From contig NZ_CP157874.1 in assembly GCF_040214835.1 (NCBI RefSeq), forward strand, positions 5,482,501 to 5,546,500: a stretch of DNA of 64,000 nucleotides. The letters are read 5' to 3'. This DNA comes from Pseudomonas asiatica. Lineage in GTDB: Bacteria; Pseudomonadota; Gammaproteobacteria; Pseudomonadales; Pseudomonadaceae. Below, piece after piece: positions 11,101-23,100 of the stretch (its first letter is position 1; the number at the start of each line of letters is the position of its first letter). The position numbers and the translations under genes are program-made. A model generated the notes under the pieces. It searched no databases. It had not been told where the DNA came from and saw only the letters and a program-made list of their open reading frames with translations.

Positions 11101-11449
11101 GCTGAAGCTGGGCATCGACTATGGCTCCGACCTGGACCTGGTCCGCGACCTGCTGCTCAAGGGGGCCCACGAAAACCCGCGCGTGCTCAAGGACCCGGAG
11201 CCGATCGTGTACTTCCTCAACTTCGGTGAGAGCTCGCTGGACCACGAGCTGCGCATGCACGTACGCGACCTGGGCGACCGCAACCCGACGCTGGACGAGA
11301 TCAACCGCTACATCAACCGCGAGTTCAAGGCCCACAACATCAAGATCTCGGTGCGACAGGTCGAGGTGTTTCTGATGGATCCGAAGGGCGGCAAACAGCA
11401 GCTGATTCCGGTGGAGCAGCCGAAACCGGATGGCACTGCTTCGGCCTGA
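8114..11449 (+). CDS. mscK: MscK/KefA-type large mechanosensitive channel
   Basis: Inner-membrane channel of the MscS superfamily, opened by membrane tension to release ions and solutes on hypo-osmotic shock. The 1111-aa length matches MscK and MscM of enterics. A signal peptide (about 1-25, ending AAGAAE) is followed by a long Gln/Leu-rich, coiled-coil periplasmic region (about 30-480), a multi-pass middle (about 500-860) and the MscS core. The pore helix and the VGLGFGMQEIFANFISGIMILFE signature are near residues 914-935, ahead of the beta domain. I chose ATG 8114 because it begins the signal peptide; longer frames overlap nhaP2. MscK and MscM are hard to separate by eye, so the symbol is provisional. 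Confidence 0.85.
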   Translation: MSLRVYLRTALLGLCLSLSFAAGAAELPTTTSIQSSLNKISQPKGAEADPKAAQQTPEQKAQQQVLEQTLALLLSKEDSEKKLEALKQQLAGAPKETADSQRELIKLKASKPLPVAQRYATLNVPQLEQMLSERSTQQGELQKALSDANSLIINSQTRPERAQAEISNNQTRTQQINLSLKSGKENGKPLNSDQRNKLNAELASLNALTSLRRQELAGNGLLQDLGNARHDLLIERATRMEQEIQDLQSLINEKRLAQSQQAVTQQSIEAQKAGGSTLLANESAANLKLSDYLLKSTDRLNELTQQNLRSKQQLDSLTQADQALDEQISVLKGSLLLSKILYKQKQALPHLKVDRDLADQIADIRLYQFEVNQQREQMSSPAAYVDNLLLGQPQEQVTPQLRKALLEVMITRVDLLERLSRELSALLNESITLQLNQKQLLGTAQGLRTTLEEQMFWIPSNKPLDWEWLSLVPARFADQVASLPWGSGLKELADGLGQRPLLFLPLLLVIGALLWRRKYLYQRLGKVHQDIGHFRRDSQWHTPQAILINILLAMPVSLGLALCSYALQIDARGQNANLGAALWQLAQAWLVFYTAYRILAPGGVAEIHFRWHKPQVEFLRGWVRRLGTVVLALVGVVAVAEHQPSALADDVLGIGVVLTCYALMAWLLSRLLLSSPAHRDTSLFRKAVGVAFTALPIALFVAVCFGYYYTALKLTDRLIYTLYLLLFWLVIEAAFVRGLSVAARRLAYQRALSKRAAAKEGLDGEVITEEPTLDIEQVNQQSLRLIRLALLGGFIAGLYWVWSDLISVFAYLNNFTLYEYSSGTGATASMVPISLGDFLGALVIIGITFALGRNLPGLLEVLVLSRLNLAQGSAYATTTLLSYVIVGVGIVSTLSTLGVSWDKLQWLVAALSVGLGFGMQEIFANFISGIMILFERPVRIGDTITIGNLSGTVSKIRIRATTITDFDRKDIIVPNKTFITGQLINWSLTDTVTRVTLKLGIDYGSDLDLVRDLLLKGAHENPRVLKDPEPIVYFLNFGESSLDHELRMHVRDLGDRNPTLDEINRYINREFKAHNIKISVRQVEVFLMDPKGGKQQLIPVEQPKPDGTASA

Positions 11450-13090
<1,641 letters not shown>

Positions 13091-13095
13091 ATCCA

Positions 13096-13197
13096 GGGGC
13101 CGCTGCGCGGCCCATCGCGACACAAGGCCGCTCCTACAAGGGTACGCGGACTCCTGTAGGAGCGGCCTTATGTCGCGATGGGCTGCAAAGCAGCCCC
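13096..13197. repeat. REP pair, family B
   Basis: Inverted units built from CGCGACACAAGGCCGCTCCT and its complement, each carrying an outer GGGGCCGC or GGGCTGC hairpin. It lies between selO and trxC and extends to about 20 bp before the trxC start. Confidence 0.88.
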
Positions 13198-13217
13198 AAA
13201 AACCTCAAGGAAACGAC

Positions 13218-13652
13218 ATGTCCGACCCACTGGTAATCCCCTGCCCCCACTGCAACGGCCTCAACCGCCTGCCCGCCGAGCGCCTGGGCGACGCGCCGAA
13301 ATGCGGCCGCTGCAAGCAGGACGTGCTGCTGAGCACCCCCTTCGAACTCACCGAAGCCAGCTACGCCAGCCAGATCAAAGGCGACCTGCCACTGCTGGTC
13401 GACATCTGGGCGGATTGGTGCGGTCCGTGCAAATCCTTCGCCCCCACCTTCGAACAGGCCGCCCGCCAACTGGCCGGCCGCTGCCGCCTGGCCAAGCTCG
13501 ACAGCGAAGCCAACCGCAACCTGGCCGGGCAACTGGGCATCCGCTCGATCCCCAGCCTGCTGCTGTTCAAGAATGGCCGTGAAGTCAGCCGTCAGGCCGG
13601 GGCGTTTCCACTCCAGTCGTTGCTGGAGTGGTTGCGTAGCCAGGGAGTCTAA
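13218..13652 (+). CDS. trxC: Thioredoxin 2 (zinc-binding)
   Basis: Cytoplasmic disulfide reductase with an N-terminal zinc finger, typically induced by oxidative stress. The 144-aa protein has zinc-ligand cysteine pairs at 9/12 (CPHC) and 29/32 (CGRC), then a thioredoxin fold with the redox site WCGPC (Cys68/Cys71) and the cis-proline loop SIPSLL. The ATG at 13218 follows AAGGAAACG. Its stop overlaps by four bases the stop of the convergent ParA-like gene. Position after selO is notable because SelO acts on redox proteins. Confidence 0.96.
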   Translation: MSDPLVIPCPHCNGLNRLPAERLGDAPKCGRCKQDVLLSTPFELTEASYASQIKGDLPLLVDIWADWCGPCKSFAPTFEQAARQLAGRCRLAKLDSEANRNLAGQLGIRSIPSLLLFKNGREVSRQAGAFPLQSLLEWLRSQGV

Positions 13653-14422
13653 GCGTTCTCTTCGAGCAGCGAATGCAACTCGACAAACTGCTGGGTCAGC
13701 TTGTGCCTGGGCTCCAGGTGAATCAGCGGAAGGCTGGCATGGTGCGACTCACGCATCTTCACCGAGCTGCCCAGGTACACCGGTAGCACCGGGAGCCCTT
13801 CGGCCAGCAGCTCGTCGAGCATCTGCTGTGGCAGGCTGGCGCGGGACTGGAACTGGTTGACCACAATGCCTTCGACCACCAGGTCTTCGTTGTGGTCTTC
13901 CTTGAGTTCTTCGATCTCGGCCAGCAGGCCATACAGGGCCTGGCGCGAGAAGCTGTCGCAGTCGAAAGGGATCAGCACGCGATCGGCGGCGATCAATGCG
14001 GAAACCGCATAGAAGTTCAGCGCTGGCGGGGTATCGATGTAAATACGCTCGTAGTCCTCGTCCAGTTCGTCGAGCAACTTACGCAGCTTGTTGATCTTGT
14101 GCTTCGCCTCAAGCTTCGGCTGCAGATCGGCCAGTTCGGCCGTGGCGGTGACCACGTGCAGATTGTCGAACGGGGTTTCGTAGATATCGACCTGGTTCTT
14201 CTTGCTGAACGGCCCGCTGGACAGGCTTTGCTTGAAGAAGTCGGCGATGCCCATGGGGATATCGTCGCCGGTCAGGCCAGTCAGGTACTGGGTCGAGTTG
14301 GCCTGGGCATCCAGGTCGATCAGCAGGGTCCGATAACCTTCGCTGGCGCTCACCGCCGCCAGGTTGCAAGCGATGCTCGACTTGCCCACACCACCTTTCT
14401 GATTGAACACCACGCGCCGCAT
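13649..14422 (-). CDS. ParA-family ATPase (orphan)
   Basis: A 257-aa Walker-type ATPase of the ParA/MinD class. The deviant Walker A motif KGGVGKSS is at residues 9-16 near the N-terminus, followed by [12 protein letters not shown] and the [11 protein letters not shown] switch segment. ParA proteins move or position DNA or protein complexes by ATP-dependent binding to the nucleoid. Here there is no ParB-like gene or obvious centromere nearby, so the cargo is unknown. ATG 14422 follows GGAGGTCA, which decides against the longer frame starting 14539. The gene converges on trxC with a 4-bp overlap of stop codons. It is not the chromosomal parA, which sits with parB near the origin. Confidence 0.88.
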   Translation of the reverse strand: MRRVVFNQKGGVGKSSIACNLAAVSASEGYRTLLIDLDAQANSTQYLTGLTGDDIPMGIADFFKQSLSSGPFSKKNQVDIYETPFDNLHVVTATAELADLQPKLEAKHKINKLRKLLDELDEDYERIYIDTPPALNFYAVSALIAADRVLIPFDCDSFSRQALYGLLAEIEELKEDHNEDLVVEGIVVNQFQSRASLPQQMLDELLAEGLPVLPVYLGSSVKMRESHHASLPLIHLEPRHKLTQQFVELHSLLEENA

Positions 14423-14523
14423 GATTGACCTCCGTGTATCAACGAATGCCCGAGTATGTGGCGCCGCTGCGGCAATGACCAGTGCCATTTGCCCGGAACA
14501 ACAGCCTTGTGCTGCCTGTCCTG

Positions 14524-14583
14524 GCCCTATCGCCGGCAAGCCAAGCGCGTCCCCTGTGGGAGCTGGCTTGCCGGCGATGGGGC
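14524..14583. repeat. REP pair, family C
   Basis: Inverted units with core TCGCCGGCAAGCC and GGCTTGCCGGCGA around a GGGAGCT motif, lying between the convergent-side ends of the LysR gene and the ParA gene start. It sits upstream of parA-like and downstream of the LysR gene. Confidence 0.85.
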
Positions 14584-14587
14584 CCGA

Positions 14588-15499
14588 TCAGGCAACTACA
14601 CTGCCCCCGCCAGCCACCTGCCCTGTGAGCAACTCGGCAAATGCCCGTGCCATCGCCGACCCACCATGCTCGCGCTGCACCAGCCACACCGCCGACATCG
14701 CCCCTTCATCCAGCAGCGTGCGATAGACCACCCCCTCGATGCGCATACGCTGGAACGACGCCGGCAGCACCGACACCCCAAGCCCTGCCGATACCAGCCC
14801 GATGATGGTCATCGCCTCCCCCGCCTCCTGGGCAAAATGCGGGCTGAAACCCGCCTGGCGCGCCAGGCTCAGCAACTGTGCGTGCAACCCGCTGCCATAG
14901 CTGCGCGGGAAGAACACGAACGGCTCATTGGCCAGGGCGGTCATGTGCACGCCATGCTCCGTGCCCTCGGCCAATGGATGCGAGGCATTGATCACTGCCA
15001 CCAGCGGCTCGCGAAACAACTCGGTGGCCACCAGCCCTTCCGGCAGCGGCATTGGCCGCATCAGCCCGACCTCGATGGACTCGTCGAACACCCCTTCTGC
15101 CACGTCGCGACTGCTCATTTCCTTGAGGTTCAGGTGCACCGCCGGGAAGCGCTGGCGAAACGCGTGGATGGCCTTGGGGATCTTCGAGGTGAACGGTGCC
15201 GAGGAGGTAAAGCCGATCTTCATCTCCCCCAGCTCCCCCAACTGCGCACGCCGGGCGACATCGGCGGCCTTTTCCACCTGCGCCAGCACCTGGCGGGCTT
15301 CCTCGAGGAACAACCGCCCCGCCTCGCTCAGCTCGACCCGACGATTGGTACGCTCGAACAGCCGGGCCCCCAGCTCCTGCTCCAGCGCCTGGATCTGCTG
15401 ACTCAAGGGTGGCTGCGAAATGCCCAGCTGCTGGGCGGCGCGGCCAAAATGCAGCTCTTCGGCCACGGCGATGAAGTAACGCAGATGGCGCAGTTCCAT
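14588..15499 (-). CDS. LysR-family transcriptional regulator
   Basis: A 303-aa LysR-type regulator. The winged helix-turn-helix covers about residues 1-60 (MELRHLRYFIAVAEELHFGR then QQLGISQPPLSQQIQALE), followed by the effector-binding domain (about 90-295) resembling the BenM/CatR branch. ATG 15499 is preceded by GGAGCTG and starts the family N-terminus; the 11 extra residues of the longer frame have no support. It is divergent from an MFS exporter, the same arrangement as ynfL-ynfM in E. coli, so control of that transporter is likely. The inducer is unknown. Confidence 0.9.
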   Translation of the reverse strand: MELRHLRYFIAVAEELHFGRAAQQLGISQPPLSQQIQALEQELGARLFERTNRRVELSEAGRLFLEEARQVLAQVEKAADVARRAQLGELGEMKIGFTSSAPFTSKIPKAIHAFRQRFPAVHLNLKEMSSRDVAEGVFDESIEVGLMRPMPLPEGLVATELFREPLVAVINASHPLAEGTEHGVHMTALANEPFVFFPRSYGSGLHAQLLSLARQAGFSPHFAQEAGEAMTIIGLVSAGLGVSVLPASFQRMRIEGVVYRTLLDEGAMSAVWLVQREHGGSAMARAFAELLTGQVAGGGSVVA

Positions 15500-15513
15500 G
15501 ATCAGCTCCAAAC

Positions 15514-15545
15514 AGGTCGTACAACGTCTCAAATAGGTCGAACAA
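15514..15545. promoter_or_regulatory. Direct repeat in the LysR/MFS divergent promoter
   Basis: AGGTCGTACAA (15514-15524) and AGGTCGAACAA (15535-15545) match at 10 of 11 positions and are spaced 21 bp start to start, two helical turns. They lie 15-46 bp upstream of the LysR start. This suits a binding site for the divergently encoded regulator; inference only. Confidence 0.5.
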
Positions 15546-15608
15546 TATATTGGATCTAATCATTAGCCAGCTATATGCTTTTTTTCATTGCGCCAGAGGT
15601 ACCCGCCC

Positions 15609-16853
15609 GTGAAAACTGCTGTAGCTCCCCTTCCCGCCGAGCCAGAACCTGCCCCGCTGAACGAAATGTGGATCGAAAAAGGCACCCCCGCCTTCATGAA
15701 GACCGTGCTGGCGCTATTCAGCGGCGGCTTCGCCACCTTCGCCCTGCTGTACTGCGTGCAGCCGATGATGCCGTTGCTGTCGAAGGAATTTGCCATCAAT
15801 GCGGCGCAGAGCAGCCTGGTGCTGTCGGTCTCCACAGCCATGCTGGCGTTCGGCCTGCTGATCACCGGCCCTATCTCCGACCGCATCGGGCGCAAGCCGG
15901 TGATGGTGTTTGCCCTGGTCTGCGCCGCCCTTTCCACCCTGGCCAGCGCGGTGATGCCGAGCTGGGAGCTGGTACTGGCCACCCGCGCCCTGGTCGGCCT
16001 GTCGCTGAGCGGCCTGGCGGCGGTGGCGATGACCTACCTGAGCGAAGAGATCCACCCGCAGCACATCGGCCTGGCCATGGGCCTGTACATCGGCGGCAAC
16101 GCCATTGGCGGCATGAGCGGGCGCCTGATCACCGGCGTGCTGATCGACTTCGTCAGCTGGCACACGGCGATGCTGACCATCGGCGGCCTGGCCTTGGTGG
16201 CGGCGCTGGTGTTTTGGAAGGTGCTGCCCGAGTCGCGCAATTTCCGCTCGCAGGCGATGAACCCACGCAGCCTGCTGGATGGCTTCGTCATGCACTTCAA
16301 GGATGCCGGCCTGCCCTGGCTGTTTCTCGAAGCCTTCCTGCTGATGGGCGCCTTCGTCACCCTGTTCAACTACATCGGCTACCGCCTGCTGGCCGAGCCC
16401 TATCACATGAACCAGGCGCTGGTCGGCTTGCTGTCAGTGGTGTACCTGTCTGGCATCTACAGCTCGGCGCAGGTCGGCGCACTGGCTGACAAACTGGGCC
16501 GGCGCAAGGTGTTCTGGGCCAGTATCGTGGTGATGGCAGGCGGCTTGCTGATGACCCTGGCCAGCCCGCTGGCGATGGTGATCGTCGGTATGCTGGTGTT
16601 CACCTTCGGCTTTTTTGGCGCGCACTCGGTGGCCAGCAGCTGGATCGGCCGCAGGGCATTGAAGGCCAAGGGACAGGCGTCGTCGCTGTACCTGTTCAGC
16701 TATTACGCCGGGTCGAGCGTGGCCGGTACGGCGGGCGGGGTGTTCTGGCACCAGTGGGGCTGGAATGGCATCGGGCTGTTCATTGGCAGCCTGCTGGCGG
16801 TGGCGTTGCTGGTGGCGCTGCACCTGAGCAGGTTACCACCGAAATCGGTGTGA
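15609..16853 (+). CDS. MFS transporter, YnfM-like
   Basis: Major facilitator with twelve predicted membrane segments (414 aa). The loop 2-3 signature appears as GPISDRIGRKPVMV, and a second copy as GALADKLGRRKVFWA in the C-terminal half. Paired with a divergent LysR regulator it resembles the E. coli YnfM exporter group; a drug or sugar efflux role is possible but the substrate cannot be read from sequence. The start GTG 15609 is preferred because AGAGGT lies eight bases upstream; the alternative TTG at 15588 would add seven residues. The end is followed by a single REP-like palindrome. Confidence 0.85.
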   Translation: MKTAVAPLPAEPEPAPLNEMWIEKGTPAFMKTVLALFSGGFATFALLYCVQPMMPLLSKEFAINAAQSSLVLSVSTAMLAFGLLITGPISDRIGRKPVMVFALVCAALSTLASAVMPSWELVLATRALVGLSLSGLAAVAMTYLSEEIHPQHIGLAMGLYIGGNAIGGMSGRLITGVLIDFVSWHTAMLTIGGLALVAALVFWKVLPESRNFRSQAMNPRSLLDGFVMHFKDAGLPWLFLEAFLLMGAFVTLFNYIGYRLLAEPYHMNQALVGLLSVVYLSGIYSSAQVGALADKLGRRKVFWASIVVMAGGLLMTLASPLAMVIVGMLVFTFGFFGAHSVASSWIGRRALKAKGQASSLYLFSYYAGSSVAGTAGGVFWHQWGWNGIGLFIGSLLAVALLVALHLSRLPPKSV

Positions 16854-16857
16854 AACA

Positions 16858-16877
16858 TTCGCGGGCGTGCCCGCGAA
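16858..16877. repeat. Single REP-like palindrome between convergent genes
   Basis: A perfect inverted repeat, TTCGCGGGC and GCCCGCGAA around GT, the core of a family A REP without its partner. Sitting between the convergent ends of the MFS gene and the OB-fold gene, it may also act as a transcription barrier. Confidence 0.7.
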
Positions 16878-16889
16878 CTTGCCGTTGGA

Positions 16890-17237
16890 TCAGTTGATGA
16901 TCTCGACCATATCCACATCCACCTCCCGGCTCATCAGGTGCTTCTCCACCTCACCGGTCAGCTTGACCTTGGTCTTGTCGTTGAACGGCGTCGGCGGCAG
17001 GTCTTCATCATCGATTTCCACGGTGATGGTGCCGGTGTTGTCCTTGAACTCGTACTTGTCGTCGTTGTTGATCTTCTTGGTCACGAAGCCCTGCAGCACC
17101 ACTGGGGTGTCGTCGGCAGCATCGTTGGCCGCAGCTACGGTGGTGACCGACTGGGCGCCGGGGCCGGTGTAACCGGCAGCCAGGGCGGCAGTGCTGAACA
17201 AGGGGGCGAGGATCAACGCAAGATAACGTGCTTTCAT
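16890..17237 (-). CDS. YgiW/YdeI-family secreted OB-fold stress protein
   Basis: A 115-aa periplasmic protein: signal peptide at residues 1-20 (MKARYLALILAPLFSTAALA) followed by a small beta-barrel of the bacterial OB-fold (BOF) family. The features LQGFVTKKINNDDKYEFKDN and GTITVEIDDEDL match YgiW/YdeI, which are linked to tolerance of peroxide, cadmium or cationic peptides in enterics. It is monocistronic, between a convergent MFS gene and the hemE terminator. The family call is good; the specific stress is not deducible. Confidence 0.88.
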   Translation of the reverse strand: MKARYLALILAPLFSTAALAAGYTGPGAQSVTTVAAANDAADDTPVVLQGFVTKKINNDDKYEFKDNTGTITVEIDDEDLPPTPFNDKTKVKLTGEVEKHLMSREVDVDMVEIIN

Positions 17238-17311
17238 GAGGAACAGGTCCTGTTTCGGTTTCGATGGGACCAGATTAACGACGATCGCTGAATTAAAACT
17301 TAATGCAACAA

Positions 17312-17337
17312 AAAGCCCGGCACATGGCCGGGCTTTC
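17312..17337 (-). terminator. Intrinsic terminator of hemE
   Basis: Stem AAAGCCCGGC paired with GCCGGGCTTT around a five-base loop; read on the minus strand it is followed by TTTTTG. It starts 17 bp beyond the hemE stop. Confidence 0.85.
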
Positions 17338-17353
17338 GTGTTCAGAGATCAAT

Positions 17354-18418
17354 TCACTGATGGTATTGCGCCGACAGCTCATGTACGGCGTTGATGAACA
17401 CGCCAGCGTGCTCCGGGTCGACTTCCGGTGTGATGCCATGGCCCAGGTTGAACACGTGGCCTGTGCCGTGGCCATAGCTGGCCAGGATGCGCGCCACTTC
17501 CTTGCGGATAGCTTCGGGCTTGGCGTACAGCACGGTCGGGTCCATGTTGCCCTGCAGCGCAACCTTGTCACCCACGCGGCGGCGGGCATCGCCGATCTCG
17601 CAGGTCCAGTCCAGGCCCAGCGCGTCGGCGCCGGCTTCAGCGATGCTTTCCAGCCACAGGCCGCCGTTCTTGGTGAACAGGATCACCGGCACCTTGCGCC
17701 CCTCGTGCTCGCGGATCAGCCCGCTGACGATCTTGCGCATGTAGGCCAGGGAGAACTCCTGGTAAGCCGCCGCCGACAGGTTGCCGCCCCAGGTGTCGAA
17801 AATCTGCACGGCCTGGGCACCAGCGAGGATCTGGCCGTTGAGGTAGCTGGTGACCGACTGGGCCAGCTTGTCCAGCAGCAGGTGCAGTGCCTGCGGGTTG
17901 TCGTAGGCCATGGCCTTGGTCTTGCGGAAGTCCTTCGACGAGCCGCCTTCGACCATGTAGGTGGCCAGGGTCCACGGGCTGCCGGAGAACCCGATCAGCG
18001 GCACGCGGCCGTTGAGCTCGCGGCGGATGGTGCTGACCGCGTCCATCACGTAGCCAAGGTCTTTCTGCGGGTCGGGGATCGGCAGCGCTTCGATGTCGGC
18101 CGGGGTGCTGATGACCTTCTTGAAACGCGGGCCTTCGCCGCTTTCGAAGTACAGGCCCAGGCCCATGGCATCGGGGATGGTGAGGATGTCCGAGAACAGG
18201 ATCGCCGCGTCCAGCGGGTAGCGGTCCAGCGGCTGCAGGGTGACCTCGCAGGCGAACTGCGGGTTCATGCACAGGCTCATGAAGTCACCGGCCTTGGCGC
18301 GGCTGGCGCGGTACTCCGGCAGGTAGCGGCCGGCCTGGCGCATCATCCACACCGGGGTGACGTCTACGGGTTGCTTGAGCAGTGCACGCAGGAAACGATC
18401 GTTCTTCAGGGCAGTCAT
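17354..18418 (-). CDS. hemE: Uroporphyrinogen III decarboxylase
   Basis: Converts uroporphyrinogen III to coproporphyrinogen III in cytoplasmic heme synthesis. The 354-aa length is standard. The N-terminal signature [16 protein letters not shown] (about residues 21-36) carries the substrate-binding arginines, and the second family motif [17 protein letters not shown] is present. It lies downstream of gltBD on the same strand but a terminator at 18466-18494 separates them, so it probably has its own promoter near 18420-18465. Confidence 0.97.
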   Translation of the reverse strand: MTALKNDRFLRALLKQPVDVTPVWMMRQAGRYLPEYRASRAKAGDFMSLCMNPQFACEVTLQPLDRYPLDAAILFSDILTIPDAMGLGLYFESGEGPRFKKVISTPADIEALPIPDPQKDLGYVMDAVSTIRRELNGRVPLIGFSGSPWTLATYMVEGGSSKDFRKTKAMAYDNPQALHLLLDKLAQSVTSYLNGQILAGAQAVQIFDTWGGNLSAAAYQEFSLAYMRKIVSGLIREHEGRKVPVILFTKNGGLWLESIAEAGADALGLDWTCEIGDARRRVGDKVALQGNMDPTVLYAKPEAIRKEVARILASYGHGTGHVFNLGHGITPEVDPEHAGVFINAVHELSAQYHQ

Positions 18419-18465
18419 GTCGGCATCCGGAAAAATAGTGCGGGCATTTTCTCAGACGCACAAAG

Positions 18466-18494
18466 AAAAGGCACGGCCGTTTGCCGTGCCTTTT
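18466..18494 (-). terminator. Intrinsic terminator between gltD and hemE
   Basis: Stem AAAAGGCACGG with CCGTGCCTTTT around a short loop; T-rich on both sides, with the minus-strand reading TTTTCTTTG fitting the end of the gltBD transcript. Confidence 0.8.
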
Positions 18495-18557
18495 CTCTAT
18501 AGGTATGTCCTGGATCAATAGATTTTGTATACAAAATTCTAATGATGGGGGTGCCGA

Positions 18558-18635
18558 TGGCCCTATCGCCGGCAAGCCAGCTCCCACAGGGTGAGCCGCA
18601 GCCCTTGTGGGAGCTGGCTTGCCGGCGATGAGGCC
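18558..18635. repeat. REP pair, family C
   Basis: Facing units ATCGCCGGCAAGCCAGCTCC and GGAGCTGGCTTGCCGGCGAT separated by about 20 bp, just downstream of gltD. Confidence 0.88.
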
Positions 18636-18648
18636 AGTACAGGCAACC

Positions 18649-20070
<1,422 letters not shown>

Positions 20071-20109
20071 TCAAAACCTCTTTACCGCAGTTGCCAGCCT
20101 CAGGCTGCA

Positions 20110-20169
20110 AGCTGCAAGACGATCACTTGAGCACGACAGGCCCCGCGCACGGGGCCGTCACTTGCAGCT
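20110..20169. repeat. Long inverted repeat between gltB and gltD
   Basis: Outer arms AGCTGCAAG (20110-20118) and CTTGCAGCT (20161-20169) enclose an inner hairpin GGCCCCG-CGCA-CGGGGCC (20139-20156). It fills the gap between the two cotranscribed glutamate synthase genes and could tune the amount of gltD message or protect the upstream mRNA. It has no T run, so it is not a standard terminator. Confidence 0.65.
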
Positions 20170-20173
20170 GTTG

Positions 20174-23100
20174 TTACTGCGGGTTGGCACGGGTACTGGA
20201 CAGCAGTTGCTTCAGGTTGGCTGCCTTCGGCTTGACCAGCCAGAAGCGCCGCACGTAATCGTCCAGGTTCTCCGAGAGCTCACGCCCCCACTCGCTGCCG
20301 GTCTCTTCCACGTACTCGGCAAGGACCCGCGCCAGGTGGCTGCGGTAGGCCTCCATCGCTTCACCACTGATACGCTGGATTTCCACCAGCTCATGGTTGA
20401 GCTTGTCGACGAAGGTATTGTCCATGTCGAGCACGTAGGCGAAGCCGCCAGTCATGCCAGAACCGAAGTTGTAACCGGTCTTGCCCAGCACGCAGACAAA
20501 GCCGCCGGTCATGTATTCACAGCAGTGATCGCCAGTGCCCTCGACAACAGCGTGGGCGCCGGAGTTACGTACAGCGAAGCGCTCGCCAGCAGTACCAGCG
20601 GCGAACAGCTTGCCGCCGGTGGCGCCGTACAGGCAGGTGTTGCCCACGATGGCGCTGTGCTGGGTTTCGAACGGGCTACCGGCTGGCGGCACGATGGTGA
20701 CCTTGCCACCGGTCATGCCCTTGCCGACGTAGTCGTTGGCGTCGCCTTCCAGGTGCAGGTTCAGGCCACCGGCGTTCCACACGCCGAAGCTCTGGCCCGC
20801 AGTACCCTTGAAGCGGAAGGTGATCGGCGCCGCGGCCATGCCCTGGTTGCCATGCAGGCGGGCGATTTCGCCCGACACCCGCGCACCGATGGAGCGGTCG
20901 CAGTTGCAGATGTCGAGGCTGAACTCGCCACCGGCCTGGTCGCGGATGGCCGGCATGGCCATTTCCACCATCTTCTCGGCCAGCTCGCCCTGGTCGAACG
21001 GCGGGTTCTTGTCGACTTCGCAGAACTGCGGCTTGTCAGCCGGGATGTGCGAGCTGCCCAGCAGCGGCGACAGGTCCAGGTACTGCTGGCGCTCGGTGTC
21101 GCCTGGCAGCACGTCGAGCAGGTCGGTACGGCCGATCAGCTCGCCGAGGCTACGCACGCCCAGCTTGGCCAGCCACTCACGGGTTTCTTCGGCGACGAAG
21201 GTGAAGAAGTTGATCACCATGTCGACGGTGCCGATGTAGTGGTCCTTGCGCAGCTTGTCGTTCTGGGTGGCCACGCCGGTGGCGCAGTTGTTCAGGTGGC
21301 AGATGCGCAAGTACTTGCAGCCCAGGGCGATCATCGGCGCGGTACCGAAGCCGAAGCTTTCGGCGCCGAGGATGGCTGCCTTGATCACGTCCAGGCCGGT
21401 CTTCAGGCCGCCGTCGGTCTGTACCCGTACCTTGCCGCGCAGGTCGTTGCCGCGCAGGGTCTGGTGGGTTTCGGCCAGGCCCAGCTCCCATGGGGCGCCG
21501 GCGTACTTGATCGAGGTCAGCGGCGAAGCACCGGTACCACCGTCGTAGCCGGAGATGGTGATCAGGTCGGCATAGGCCTTGGCCACACCGGCGGCGATGG
21601 TGCCGACGCCAGCTTCTGCCACCAGCTTGACCGAAACCAGGGCCTGCGGGTTGACCTGCTTGAGGTCGTAGATCAGCTGGGCCAGGTCTTCGATCGAGTA
21701 GATGTCGTGGTGCGGCGGCGGCGAGATCAGGGTCACGCCCGGTACCGCGTAACGCAGCTTGGCGATCAGGCCGTTGACCTTGCCGCCTGGCAGCTGGCCG
21801 CCTTCACCGGGCTTGGCGCCCTGGGCAACCTTGATCTGCAGCACTTCGGCGTTGACCAGGTACTCCGGGGTCACGCCAAAGCGGCCGGTGGCCACCTGCT
21901 TGATCTTCGAGCTCTTGATGGTGCCGTAGCGCGACGGGTCTTCACCGCCCTCGCCAGAGTTGGAACGCGCGCCCAGGCGGTTCATCGCCTCGGCCAGCGC
22001 TTCGTGGGCCTCTGGCGACAGAGCACCCAGCGAGATACCGGCGGAGTCGAAGCGCTTGAGGATCGCCTCCAGCGGCTCGATCTGCTCCAGCGGCAGTGGC
22101 TGGTCGGCCACTTTCACCTTCAGCAGGTCGCGGATCATCGACACCGGGCGCTGGTCGACCAGCGTGGTGTATTCCTTGAACTTGGCGTAGTCGCCCTGCT
22201 GCACGGCGGCCTGCAGGGTGTTGACCACGTCCGGGTTGTAGGCGTGGTATTCGCCACCGTGGACGAACTTCAGCAGGCCGCCTTGCTGGATCGGCTTGCG
22301 CGCGCTCCAGGCTTCGGCTGCCAGCAGCTTCTGGTCGCTTTCCAGGTCTGCGAAACGCGCACCCTTGATGCGGCTGGAAACGCCCTTGAAGCTCAGGCCC
22401 ACCACTTCCTCGGCCAGGCCGATGGCTTCGAACAGCTGCGCGCCACGGTACGAGGCGATGGTGGAGATACCCATCTTCGACAGGATCTTCAGCAGGCCCT
22501 TGGAGATGCCCTTGCGGTAGTACTTGAAGACTTCGTCCAGGTCGCCCAGCACTTCGCCAGTACGGATCAGGTCAGCCAGCACTTCATAGGCCAGGTACGG
22601 GTAAACGGCCGAGGCACCGAAGCCCAGCAGCACGGCGAAGTGGTGCGGGTCGCGGGCGGTGGCGGTTTCCACCAGGATGTTGCTGTCGCAACGCAGGCCC
22701 TGTTCGGTCAGGCGGTGGTGCACCGCACCGACGGCCAGCGAGGCGTGCACCGGCAGCTTGCCCGGGGCAATGTAGCGGTCGCTCAGCACCAGCTGGGTCT
22801 TGCCAGCGCGCACGGCTTCTTCAGCCTGGTCGGCGATGTTGCGGATGGCCGCTTCCAGGCCGACGCTCTCTTCATAGTTGAGGTCGATCAGCTGGCGGTC
22901 GAAGCCTTCGCGCTCCAGGTTCATCAGCGAACGCCACTTGGCGGGCGAGATGACCGGCGAGCTGAGGATTACCCGCGAAGCGTGCTCCGGGGATTCCTGG
23001 AAGATGTTGCGCTCGGCACCCAGGCAGATTTCCAGGGACATGACGATCGCTTCGCGCAGCGGGTCGATCGGCGGGTTGGTCACCTGGGCGAACTGCTGGC

